A stretch of 64,000 nt of DNA from UBA4582 sp047629195 (GTDB lineage: Bacteria > Pseudomonadota > Gammaproteobacteria > Pseudomonadales > Azotimanducaceae), in the NCBI GenBank assembly GCA_047629195.1, contig JBLHWY010000008.1, positions 1 to 64,000 on the forward strand. Reading direction: 5' to 3'. Positions 53,986-62,350 of this stretch are shown here, one piece after another. The notes under the pieces are model-generated. The model did not search any database. It had not been told where the DNA came from and saw nothing but the letters and a program-made list of their open reading frames with translations. Both the position numbers and the translations under genes were made by a program. Numbering within the stretch: the first letter of the stretch is position 1; every line of letters starts with the position of its first letter.

Positions 53986-55437
53986 ATGGATACTGTTGAC
54001 CCCAAAGGACTTATAAAACTTGGTAGGGCTGTCGAAGCACCATTCCGGATGGAAGTTTCATTGTCCGACTATGCTGCGCCGCTGGTTTGTAAGCAAATAT
54101 TCAGGTTATTACCTGGCAAGCGATTAGTCGCCCTTGCTGAATTTGAAGGCAAAGATGTACTCGTAAAAATATTTCTGGGCAGGATGGCCAAGCGTAACAA
54201 GGAGCGCGAACTAATCGGCGTCCGGCATATCGCTGATGCTGATGTCAGAACACCTGCGTTACTTTGGCAAGGTAAAACGGAATGTGGTCACGGTGAAATA
54301 TTGGCATTCGAATATTTGCCTGATGCGATCAGCTTGTTCGACCGCTGGCGGGATGCCGTAGGAGACGACGAGCGTATAGATATTCTCACGAGAGCAATGA
54401 TACTGATTGCGCGCTTGCACAAAAAAGGTGTCGTCCAGGAAGACATCCATCTAGCTAATTTTTTATTATCCAATGGACGTTTGTTTACCATTGACGGCGG
54501 CGGGATCAGCAAAGCAACGCAAGGTGCATTACCCGTAGGTTTAAGTCTGCACAATCTCGGTTGGTTCTTCGCTCAGTTTTATCCAAGATTTGATGACTTT
54601 GTTAAAGTAGTGCTGCCTGCATACGAGGCTGTCAGAGCCTGGGATGCTGATGAGCGCAGGATTGAACTGCTTCAGTCCGAAGTATTGAAAAATAGAGAAA
54701 GTCGTAAGAAAAACTATTTGGATAAAGTGTTTCGTGATTGTACGCGTTTTGCCTGCGAGAAATCCTTTAATAGATATCAGGTTTGTGAGCGAAGCGCGCT
54801 GAATGAAGACCTATTGCCAATCTTGAATGATCCAAACGGCTATATGGCGCGCGGAGTAGTGTTGAAGAACGGGAATTCTTCGACTGTCTGTTTGGTGCGA
54901 ACTGGAAATCGCTCGCTGGTGATCAAGCGTTATAATATCAAAGGGCCGTGGCATGCAATTCGTCGTGCTTTCCGCAAAAGCCGCGCCTGGACCGCGTGGT
55001 CGAATGCCTACAGGATGGAGTTTTTCGGCATACGCTCACTAAAACCGATTGCAATGATTGAAAACCGTACCGGCGCTATACGCGGCACTGCCTACTTGAT
55101 CACGGAGTATATTGAAGGAGTTGATGCGCTAGAGTGTTTGAGAAATATGAAAAAACCAAATGGTGAGCTGGAGGCGCTGGCTGGTATTCTAAACGATCTG
55201 TCTGAGAGTAAGATTACCCACGGTGACCTAAAAGCGACAAACTTCCTTATGGCAGAGGGTGGGCCGGTCATCATCGACCTTGATGCGATGCGAGAACATA
55301 AGACTCAGGCTAGTTTTCATCGGGCTTTTAGCAAAGATCTAGACCGCTTCATGCAGAACTGGAAGGATCAGCCAGAAGTCGCGAGCCAATTTGAGGGCCT
55401 GCTGAGCCAAGTCAAGATAACAGCAACTGCTGAATAG
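53986..55437 (+). CDS. Tandem-kinase LPS core protein (PA5006-like)
   Basis: 483 residues from ATG 53986; the frame extends 13 codons up to a TTG. Two kinase-like domains lie in one chain. The first has LLPGKRLVALAEFEGKDVLVKIF and VVQEDIHLANFLL (Asp153) with TIDGGG (Asp170), so its usual HGD or HRD is changed to QED. The second has SLVIKRYNIKG, the catalytic THGDLKATNFLM (Asp414) and VIIDLDAM. The order matches Pseudomonas PA5006, a two-domain kinase of the core cluster. The roles of the two halves are not known. Confidence 0.82.
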   Translation: MDTVDPKGLIKLGRAVEAPFRMEVSLSDYAAPLVCKQIFRLLPGKRLVALAEFEGKDVLVKIFLGRMAKRNKERELIGVRHIADADVRTPALLWQGKTECGHGEILAFEYLPDAISLFDRWRDAVGDDERIDILTRAMILIARLHKKGVVQEDIHLANFLLSNGRLFTIDGGGISKATQGALPVGLSLHNLGWFFAQFYPRFDDFVKVVLPAYEAVRAWDADERRIELLQSEVLKNRESRKKNYLDKVFRDCTRFACEKSFNRYQVCERSALNEDLLPILNDPNGYMARGVVLKNGNSSTVCLVRTGNRSLVIKRYNIKGPWHAIRRAFRKSRAWTAWSNAYRMEFFGIRSLKPIAMIENRTGAIRGTAYLITEYIEGVDALECLRNMKKPNGELEALAGILNDLSESKITHGDLKATNFLMAEGGPVIIDLDAMREHKTQASFHRAFSKDLDRFMQNWKDQPEVASQFEGLLSQVKITATAE

Positions 55438-55500
55438 TACAGACTCATCGGCGCCAATAAGTTAATATGGTGATAGTTCTTCTCTTACTGGATATCTTTA

Positions 55501-57240
55501 TTGTCCTTAACAATTCTTGGGTTGTCCGGCGCCTTAAGCCATGATCCCTCAGCCGCATTATATATCGATGGAAAGCTCATCGCGGCGGCCGAGGAAGAAA
55601 GGTTCATACGGAAAAAGCACGCTACTCATCATATGCCTGTGGAAGCCGCAAGATTCTGTCTTGAATATGCGGGTATCCAGCCATCCGATATTGATGTTGT
55701 TGCCCTCCCTTATGCCGAAATAAGCATATTCACTCCTGCGCGCTGGCATTACGCCAAAAGGTATTGGTATGCCCCTGATCGCGTACTTGATGTGTTGTTC
55801 AATGGTAACCGTCGTTATCGTCGATATATTCGTCGGGTGCGTGAATTGCTTGAGGCGCTCAATGTTGACTGGCGCAAGGTTGAATTTGATTCAATTGAGC
55901 ATCACGTTGCACATGCCAGTAGCGCGTATCACTTAAGTGGTTTTAAGGAAAAGACTGCAATACTTGGTATTGATGGGAAAGGCGAATACGCGACCACTTT
56001 CTTTGGTTACGGTGAAAATGGTGTGATTCATAAAATCAAAGAATTTTATGATCCCGACTCCCTCGGCCAACTCTATGCCTCTTTCACTGAGTACTTGGGA
56101 TTTGAGATGCTCGACGGCGAGTACAAGGTCATGGGCATGGCGCCTTACGGGGACCCGGGGCTGTACGACCTTTCTAGACTCATCGAATTTGATGGTAAAG
56201 AAATCAAAGTGGATACCAAGTTGGTCAATACGGTTGGCCTTAGGAGATACAAGGAGGGCGGAAAGGGTTTTTTCTTTAGTCAGGCACTTGTTGACTGGTT
56301 GGGTCCTAGGCGTAAAGGTGACATTGCCGATGACCCTTATGTTCATTATGCCGCTGCGATTCAAAATATGTATGAGAGTATTTCTCTTAAATTGATCGAC
56401 TACTACCTCGGAGATATTCTTAAGGAAACCGGTAAGCTCGTATTTGCCGGGGGTGGAGCTCTGAATGTTAAGCTCAATCAGAAAATACTAGAGTTGCCTT
56501 ATGTAGACGAACTATTTGTTCAGCCAGCTGCCAACGATTCTGGCACGTCCGTTGGGGCTGCGTCATATGCCAGCTGGAAACGCGGAGTTCCCCCAGAGAC
56601 TCTGAAGCACGTATATCTTGGTCCTGACTACACCAATGAAAACTGTATCCAGGCCTGTGAAGCACATCCTGGAAAGCCTGATTTTGAACTGATTGAAAAT
56701 GTACCCCTTAAAGCAGCGGAGTTGATCGCTGAAGGGCATCCTATTGCATGGTTTCAAGGACGAATGGAATTCGGACCGAGGGCGCTTGGCGGCAGAAGTA
56801 TTTTAGGTCGAGCGGATCAGCCAGGTATTGCTGACAAAATTAACAGTCAGATAAAATTCAGAGAGCGCTGGCGACCTTTCTGTCCTAGTGTTTTGGATTC
56901 TGTTGCTAAGGAAATTATGCAGTCTGACCATCCAGCAGACTACATGACAATAACATTCGATGTGGCAGATGAGTGGAAGCAGAGAATGCCTGAAGTTGTT
57001 CACGAAGATGGCAGTGCCAGAATCCAAGTTGTTAAGGCTAAAACTAATCCCAAGTACCACCAGCTACTAACTGAAATACAAACGATAACGGGTACTGGCG
57101 TGGTCTTGAACACATCACTCAATCGACGTGGAGAACCTATGGTTTGCAGCCCTAGAGATGCGCTTGATATGTTCTTTGGCTCAGATTTGCAATATCTTAT
57201 GCTCGAAGATTTACTTGTGACGAAACGCCAGGAAGCATAA
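55501..57240 (+). CDS. Carbamoyltransferase of the LPS core (NodU/CmcH family)
   Basis: 579 residues from TTG 55501 (MSLTILGLSGALSHDPSAAL matches the family start). The metal-binding HHVAHA (134-139) and DSIEHH define the kinase-like N domain; GKGEYATTFFGYG, DGEYKVMGMAPYG and the C-terminal GRMEFGPRALGGRSILGR domain follow. It transfers carbamoyl from carbamoyl phosphate, in Pseudomonas to a heptose of the core (wapO, PA5005). The same position after the tandem kinase supports that role here. Confidence 0.9.
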   Translation: MSLTILGLSGALSHDPSAALYIDGKLIAAAEEERFIRKKHATHHMPVEAARFCLEYAGIQPSDIDVVALPYAEISIFTPARWHYAKRYWYAPDRVLDVLFNGNRRYRRYIRRVRELLEALNVDWRKVEFDSIEHHVAHASSAYHLSGFKEKTAILGIDGKGEYATTFFGYGENGVIHKIKEFYDPDSLGQLYASFTEYLGFEMLDGEYKVMGMAPYGDPGLYDLSRLIEFDGKEIKVDTKLVNTVGLRRYKEGGKGFFFSQALVDWLGPRRKGDIADDPYVHYAAAIQNMYESISLKLIDYYLGDILKETGKLVFAGGGALNVKLNQKILELPYVDELFVQPAANDSGTSVGAASYASWKRGVPPETLKHVYLGPDYTNENCIQACEAHPGKPDFELIENVPLKAAELIAEGHPIAWFQGRMEFGPRALGGRSILGRADQPGIADKINSQIKFRERWRPFCPSVLDSVAKEIMQSDHPADYMTITFDVADEWKQRMPEVVHEDGSARIQVVKAKTNPKYHQLLTEIQTITGTGVVLNTSLNRRGEPMVCSPRDALDMFFGSDLQYLMLEDLLVTKRQEA

Positions 57241-57244
57241 TGCC

Positions 57245-58402
57245 ATGGCCAGTATCGATAGCGGTCGAAGTGAGTGTTTGAACGTTGTTCAAATTTGTCA
57301 CGATTACGAAGGCCCCTTTCAGTCTGTTTGCCAGCAATATAGTTCGGCATTAAGTGATTGCCACGTAACTACCCTCTTTTTGAGAGGAAAACCTGACCCT
57401 GGAGTCAAGAAGCGAACCGGTGGAGATGAGGTCGTTTTTTTGGATCAGGGTGACGGTGCTCTAAGCGGCATCAAGTGGACAACTATTTATCAAGTCTACA
57501 AGTTATTCAAACAGTCATCCTTTGATCTTGCAATCGCTCACCGTTATAAATCTATCTACCTTGCTGGTTTGATGAGCTACTTTTTCCCGTTAAAGCTAGT
57601 GCTAGGTGTTGCCCATGAGCACAAGGTATTTAGGAGAATCACCCGATCCCTGTTTGTTACATTTTGGCGCAAGCGTATAGTGATATTAGGCGTTTCAGAC
57701 TCTGTTACAAGAGATATAGATGCTAGCTGCTCTGGGCTTAAGGCTCAGGGCCGACTTTATACACTTAACAACTGTATCGATTTTTCAAAAAAGGCTGAAT
57801 TTCTAAGCAGCGCTGAATCTAGGAAAGCGCTGGGTGTTTCATCAGAGGCCCTATTGTTGGGTACCGTAGGCCGTCTGGTGGCGAAAAAAAACCATGCCCT
57901 ACTAATACAAGGTTTTGCAAGAGCAGAGCTACCTGAGAGCGCAAGGTTATTGTTGATTGGGTCCGGACCTGAGGAGAATAACTTAAAAGAGCTCGCTGTC
58001 GACCTAGAGATTGAAGACCGAGTGATATTTACCGGGCATATTCCTGAGGCATTTCGGTACTTGCGAGCTCTCGATATTTTCGTTTTTTCATCTGGAGACG
58101 CAGAAGCTTTCGGGGTTGTATTACTTGAGGCTATGCTTGCAGAGATTCCGATAATCAGTTCGAATGCGAAGGGACCTGCCGAAGTCATTAAAGACACTGG
58201 CTGGCTTTTTGATTTATCCAGGGTTGAGGATCTTGCTAAGACGCTGTCCTGCGTAACTTCGCTGTCTGAGGCTGATCGGAAAACTAGAACCGCTGCGGCG
58301 ATTGTACGGCTTGAAAGTGAATATAGTACGACCAGATTTCGGCAAAACCTATGGAGTATTAAACAAATGGTGGAACTCAAGCTGCATTCACCCGCCCCAT
58401 GA
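57245..58402 (+). CDS. Glycosyltransferase family 4, LPS core (WapH-like)
   Basis: 385 residues, GT-B fold. The donor-binding half has GTVGRLVAKKNHALLIQGF (206-224), RLLLIGSGPEENNLKELA and the EX7E motif Glu287 to Glu295 in DAEAFGVVLLEAML. HDYEGPFQSVCQQYSS near the start and the place 4 bases after the carbamoyltransferase match PA5004 (WapH), which adds an outer-core sugar in Pseudomonas. The donor sugar cannot be read from the sequence. Confidence 0.85.
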   Translation: MASIDSGRSECLNVVQICHDYEGPFQSVCQQYSSALSDCHVTTLFLRGKPDPGVKKRTGGDEVVFLDQGDGALSGIKWTTIYQVYKLFKQSSFDLAIAHRYKSIYLAGLMSYFFPLKLVLGVAHEHKVFRRITRSLFVTFWRKRIVILGVSDSVTRDIDASCSGLKAQGRLYTLNNCIDFSKKAEFLSSAESRKALGVSSEALLLGTVGRLVAKKNHALLIQGFARAELPESARLLLIGSGPEENNLKELAVDLEIEDRVIFTGHIPEAFRYLRALDIFVFSSGDAEAFGVVLLEAMLAEIPIISSNAKGPAEVIKDTGWLFDLSRVEDLAKTLSCVTSLSEADRKTRTAAAIVRLESEYSTTRFRQNLWSIKQMVELKLHSPAP

Positions 58403-58441
58403 GAGACGTTACTTAACAACCAGGAAATAGAGAAAAGTAAA

Positions 58442-59857
58442 ATGAACCTACCACGTTTCGACAATGCCAGAGTTCTGACCCTGGGTGATGCCATGCTTGA
58501 CCGATATTGGCATGGCACAACTTCACGTATTTCTGCTGAGGCCCCAGTTCCGGTTGTTGATGTCAATATCGTTGAGGATCGATTGGGGGGTGCTGCGAAT
58601 GTCGTCCTTAATGTTGCTGCGCTAGGTGCTAAATCTACGCTGGTTGCGACCCTGGGCGAAGATGAATATGGTGCAATAATCAGGAGTAAACTAGCTTCTG
58701 CTGCCATTCGAGATTTTTGTATTTCGATGCCCAATCATAAGACAGTTGCCAAGCTACGAATTGTCAGCCAGGGACAACAGCTAGTGCGAGCTGATTTTGA
58801 GGAAATCAGGGATATCCCCTATGAATCTCTTGAAGAAATGTTCATCCTTGGGCTTGACGACTGCGACGTAGTTATTATGTCAGACTATGACAAAGGCACA
58901 ATTAGTGATCCAGCGAGATTTATTCGCGCTGCGAATGAAAAAAGTAAGCCTGTGTTGGTAGATCCCAAGTTCAAAGATTTTTCTCAATACGCGGGTGCAA
59001 CTATCATTAAGCCCAATAGAACTGAGTTTCTAAAATCTGTTGGCGCGTGGCAGTCTGAAACTGAACTGGTTGAAAAATGCCGCTCTATGATTGAGAAGCT
59101 TGGCATTGAAGCATTGCTCGTCACCCGTGACAGTGAAGGTCTAACGCTGGTTCAAAAGGGCAAGCCTGAGATACATCTACCGGCTCGAAAAAGAGAAGTT
59201 TATGACTTAAGTGGCGCTGGTGACACTGTGGTCGCTACCCTTGCAACCGCTTTATCTGCCGGTGAAACTTTAGCGGATGCAGTAGGTCTTGCCAATATTG
59301 CAGCGGGAATTGCAGTGAGCAAACCCGGTATCGTGAGCGTGAGCGGACCAGAGCTTAGGCTCGAATTGGCTGAGGACATGGGGTACAGCAAGGGTGTGAT
59401 GACTCAAGAACAGCTGTTCAGAACGGCGGAAGAAGCTCGGGGTCGGGGCGAAAAACTCGTATTTACCAACGGTTGTTTCGATATTCTGCATGCCGGACAT
59501 GTTGATTACTTAGTTGAAGCGCGTGCCAGGGGTGACAGGCTTATTATTGCAATCAACGATGACCAAAGCGTTCATCGTCTTAAAGGTGAGGGCCGGCCTA
59601 TCAATACTGTCGATAGAAGAATGGCAATGTTAGCCGGTTTAGCCTCTGTCGACTGGGTGGTTTCGTACTCGGAGGACACACCTGAAAAATTGTTGCAGAA
59701 GTTAAAACCCGATGTGCTGGTTAAAGGTGGCGATTATGGTATTGATGAAGTAGTGGGTGCCGATATTGTCCGGAGCTACAATGGCGAAGTTGCTGTTTTA
59801 AACCTTATTGAGGACTGCTCGACGACTGCGATTGTTGAAAAAATCAAAAATTTGTAG
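58442..59857 (+). CDS. hldE: Bifunctional heptose-7-phosphate kinase/heptose-1-phosphate adenylyltransferase
   Basis: 471 residues. The N-terminal ribokinase-like domain has GDAMLDRYWHG, RLGGAANVVLNVAALG and catalytic YDLSGAGDTVVA (Asp261). The C-terminal nucleotidyltransferase has FTNGCFDILHAGHVDYL (341-357) and LVKGGDY. It carries two steps of ADP-heptose synthesis, the donor used by waaC and waaF just upstream. A 39-base gap follows the glycosyltransferase. Confidence 0.96.
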   Translation: MNLPRFDNARVLTLGDAMLDRYWHGTTSRISAEAPVPVVDVNIVEDRLGGAANVVLNVAALGAKSTLVATLGEDEYGAIIRSKLASAAIRDFCISMPNHKTVAKLRIVSQGQQLVRADFEEIRDIPYESLEEMFILGLDDCDVVIMSDYDKGTISDPARFIRAANEKSKPVLVDPKFKDFSQYAGATIIKPNRTEFLKSVGAWQSETELVEKCRSMIEKLGIEALLVTRDSEGLTLVQKGKPEIHLPARKREVYDLSGAGDTVVATLATALSAGETLADAVGLANIAAGIAVSKPGIVSVSGPELRLELAEDMGYSKGVMTQEQLFRTAEEARGRGEKLVFTNGCFDILHAGHVDYLVEARARGDRLIIAINDDQSVHRLKGEGRPINTVDRRMAMLAGLASVDWVVSYSEDTPEKLLQKLKPDVLVKGGDYGIDEVVGADIVRSYNGEVAVLNLIEDCSTTAIVEKIKNL

Positions 59858-59891
59858 GTTGGTTTTGATCTTAATCTAAAGCGCTGAAGAA

Positions 59892-60689
59892 TTATTCGGT
59901 TGCGTGCAGCAAGGCCAGGACGTTTTCGTTCAGATGCTCAGGACTAATTGTTCCAATTATCGCTGAGGTTACGGCGGACGAGGACATCGCAAACTTTAGT
60001 GCCTCGGACGAGTCAATCGCGTGACCGCTCGCCAGTACCTTTTTCAATAGTACCCCTTTGTTAAGTTGCTCAGCTCTTTTTATGACCTGAAGTTGGTCCG
60101 TTTCGTTTTGGTTGTAAGTTATCATCGCTGTGTCTAATTCATCTAGGGCTAACAGTCCCCCCTGAACTGAATTAGTGGAAGCTCCAATCATCCGAATGTA
60201 TCCTTTTTCCTGATACTTCCTGAGTACTGAGATCACGTCTGTGTTTTCCAGGTTGTCGACATCCTGTTTGTTGCAATGAACTAGTACCAAATCGAGATAG
60301 TCGGTTTGCAGCATCCTTAGGCTGTGCTCGAGGCTATCGATGGTTGTTTTAGCGGAAAAATTATAGCTAGAATTACCTTTGCTGAAACTTTCACCGACTT
60401 TCGTGCTGATGATCCATTGCTCTCTTGAGCCTTTGAGAAGTTTTCCGAGGCGCTCTTCGCTGGTGCCATAGGCTGGTGCCGTATCCAGAAAATTGATTCC
60501 AAGCTCGCGTGCAACCCGCAGCAAGCTTTGTAATTGCCTATCTGTCGGCAATACAAATTTAACTGGATACTTTAGCCCGGTATTTCGCCCAAACTTAACA
60601 GTACCTAGACCAAAAGGAGAAACTTTGATGCCTGAACCACCAAGCGCGCGATATGTGTCAGATGTTAGCACTGGTAAATGATCAGCCAT
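59892..60689 (-). CDS. Aldo/keto reductase
   Basis: 265 residues from ATG 60687-60689, which overlaps the TGA of the next gene upstream (TGATG), a sign of coupled translation. Tetrad: Asp69 and Tyr74 in FLDTAPAYGTSEERLG, Lys97 in ISTKVGESF and His138 in VLVHCN. It resembles the AKR paired with an FAD oxidoreductase near waaA in Pseudomonas (PA4992/PA4991). The joint substrate is unknown. Confidence 0.87.
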   Translation of the reverse strand: MADHLPVLTSDTYRALGGSGIKVSPFGLGTVKFGRNTGLKYPVKFVLPTDRQLQSLLRVARELGINFLDTAPAYGTSEERLGKLLKGSREQWIISTKVGESFSKGNSSYNFSAKTTIDSLEHSLRMLQTDYLDLVLVHCNKQDVDNLENTDVISVLRKYQEKGYIRMIGASTNSVQGGLLALDELDTAMITYNQNETDQLQVIKRAEQLNKGVLLKKVLASGHAIDSSEALKFAMSSSAVTSAIIGTISPEHLNENVLALLHATE

Positions 60690-61858
60690 CAAAACAGATC
60701 GTCCCAAGGGGCTTTGCCAATGGTTGCATGTGGCAGGTTGTAACTTGGCACTTTAATGAACTTGGGCGAAAAGCTGACTTTCTCAGCTGCAAGGTTCGCT
60801 AGCATGGGCGTTAATGTGAGTTTAGTTGGCCAGCAAACCATGACGTTTTCGAACATCTCTACGAATGGAAAGTCTGGTCGCGTATTACTATTTTGGGAAG
60901 GCTCAGCTCTATCGATATTGAAGCTGGACCATTTCATTTTCGTTAAATCGACCCAAGGGAGTAAGTCAGACAGCTCTTTCTGAGCAGCCTGGATTTGTTC
61001 TTCGCTCGATTTTCCTACGCCAGTCTCCGCCAAATTCCCTCCAAGATACCAAACTGACTCGCCATCTTTACACTTATGTGTTGTAAACGTCACCCTGGGT
61101 TTGGCTGCCGCCCGAAGTGAAACTGCGTGTGCATAAATAGTTGGCAATTTCCCCTTAACAACCACTTGGTGGAGGGGGCGTCGCTGCATGCTAATCAAAT
61201 TGATATTTGCGTCTCGTATTAGCGCTTGATTGCCCGCGCCAGCAGCGAAGATGTAAATATCTGCGCGCACGATATCTCCGGTGGCAAGCGTGATGCCTGT
61301 GACCTTTCCTTGCGCATCTGTGTTGATACTCGGTGCATCCTGGTAGATGGATGCCGCATAAGGCTGGCTGAGTTGTTGTATTAGCGACGGGGTATCAAGA
61401 ACCAGGTCTTCTAAAGCGTAGAGGGCTCCCTTGAAGCGTGCGTTGTCAAAGACGTGTGGGTAATCATTTCGATCGAGTGAATTGATGCGACCTCTTAGCG
61501 ACTTACTACCAAAGAATGCGGTGACCTTGGAAGCGAGCGCGCCGTCGGAAAACATATGATAGGTTTCTGACAATATCTTGCTGCCCGACAGATCAACCTG
61601 GCCGTTGCGATTGATACAATCTCGCCAAACACTTGGCATTTGAGCGATAGATTCGGAAGCCGGTGTGGTGAAACCTCCTAGCGTGTATTTTATCCCGCCA
61701 TGGATCATGCCTTGTGATGCGAGCGATTGGCCAGATCCCAGCTTGTCTTTCTCAAACAAAAGGGTCTGATAACCTTGGTTTGAAAATTGATTGAGCAGCC
61801 ACAGTCCGCAAACGCCGCCGCCTATTATTGCTATTTGAGTGTTGGTTTGAAATGGCAT
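60689..61858 (-). CDS. FAD-dependent oxidoreductase (DAO/GlpA-like)
   Basis: 389 residues. Rossmann FAD motif AIIGGGVCGLWLLNQF (10-25), then LFEKDKLGSGQSLASQGMIHGG, the DAO-family region where substrate and flavin meet. IYIFAAGAGNQAL follows midway. The C-terminal RPDFPFVEMFENVMVCWPTKLTLTP suggests it closes the flavin site. It forms a TGATG-coupled pair with the aldo/keto reductase, conserved near waaA in Pseudomonas relatives. The substrate, perhaps a hydroxy or amino acid, is unknown. Confidence 0.85.
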   Translation of the reverse strand: MPFQTNTQIAIIGGGVCGLWLLNQFSNQGYQTLLFEKDKLGSGQSLASQGMIHGGIKYTLGGFTTPASESIAQMPSVWRDCINRNGQVDLSGSKILSETYHMFSDGALASKVTAFFGSKSLRGRINSLDRNDYPHVFDNARFKGALYALEDLVLDTPSLIQQLSQPYAASIYQDAPSINTDAQGKVTGITLATGDIVRADIYIFAAGAGNQALIRDANINLISMQRRPLHQVVVKGKLPTIYAHAVSLRAAAKPRVTFTTHKCKDGESVWYLGGNLAETGVGKSSEEQIQAAQKELSDLLPWVDLTKMKWSSFNIDRAEPSQNSNTRPDFPFVEMFENVMVCWPTKLTLTPMLANLAAEKVSFSPKFIKVPSYNLPHATIGKAPWDDLF

Positions 61859-61930
61859 GGTCTTTCGCTTGGGTTTGTCGGCAACAGATTATACCATTGC
61901 GCAGAATACATTGGGATCAAGAGCTGTGCG

Positions 61931-62350
61931 ATGCAAGACTCATTAGAGCGAAATGCCTCAATACAATCGGAGAGCATATTTTGCGCTGCATGCGGGGCGA
62001 GTATGACCTGTGGAGCATTGCGTGATATTGATGACTGCTGGTGTAAAACTTTCCCTCGATTGCCAGAAAATGGCGATATTTCTGACAAAGAATGTATTTG
62101 TCCCTCTTGCCTGGGAAGTCGGCTCGAAGTCGTAGTGCACAAGGAAATTGAGGCAAACGGAGTCGACGGCATAATATCTTTGGCTCAGCCGGCTTTACCT
62201 GACGCCAATACAACCACCCTAGGGAGTCATGCGCTGGAAGAGTTCATTGACTATCGGCTTGAAAATGGCGCCTTTGTTTTTTCAGCATGGTTTCATCTCA
62301 AAAGAGGTTACTGTTGTGGCAGTGGCTGTAGGAACTGCCCCTTTGAGTAG
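61931..62350 (+). CDS. Cysteine-rich CWC domain plus DUF5522 fusion protein
   Basis: 139 residues from ATG 61931. The N-terminal half is the CWC type: ESIFCAACGASMTCGA (Cys18, 21, 27), DDCWCKTFPRLP (Cys36, 38) and CICPSCLGSRL (Cys55, 57, 60), a likely metal-binding knuckle. The C-terminal FVFSAWFHLKRGYCCGSGCRNCPFE (115-139, Cys128, 129, 133, 136) matches DUF5522. The two are usually separate small proteins, as I recall. The function is unknown; zinc or Fe-S binding is likely. The end overlaps the start of waaA by 35 bases. Confidence 0.75.
   Translation: MQDSLERNASIQSESIFCAACGASMTCGALRDIDDCWCKTFPRLPENGDISDKECICPSCLGSRLEVVVHKEIEANGVDGIISLAQPALPDANTTTLGSHALEEFIDYRLENGAFVFSAWFHLKRGYCCGSGCRNCPFE

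Noticed and set aside
57757..58734. 325-residue minus-strand frame
   Set aside because: Antisense shadow of the glycosyltransferase and hldE genes; Ser-rich and without domains.
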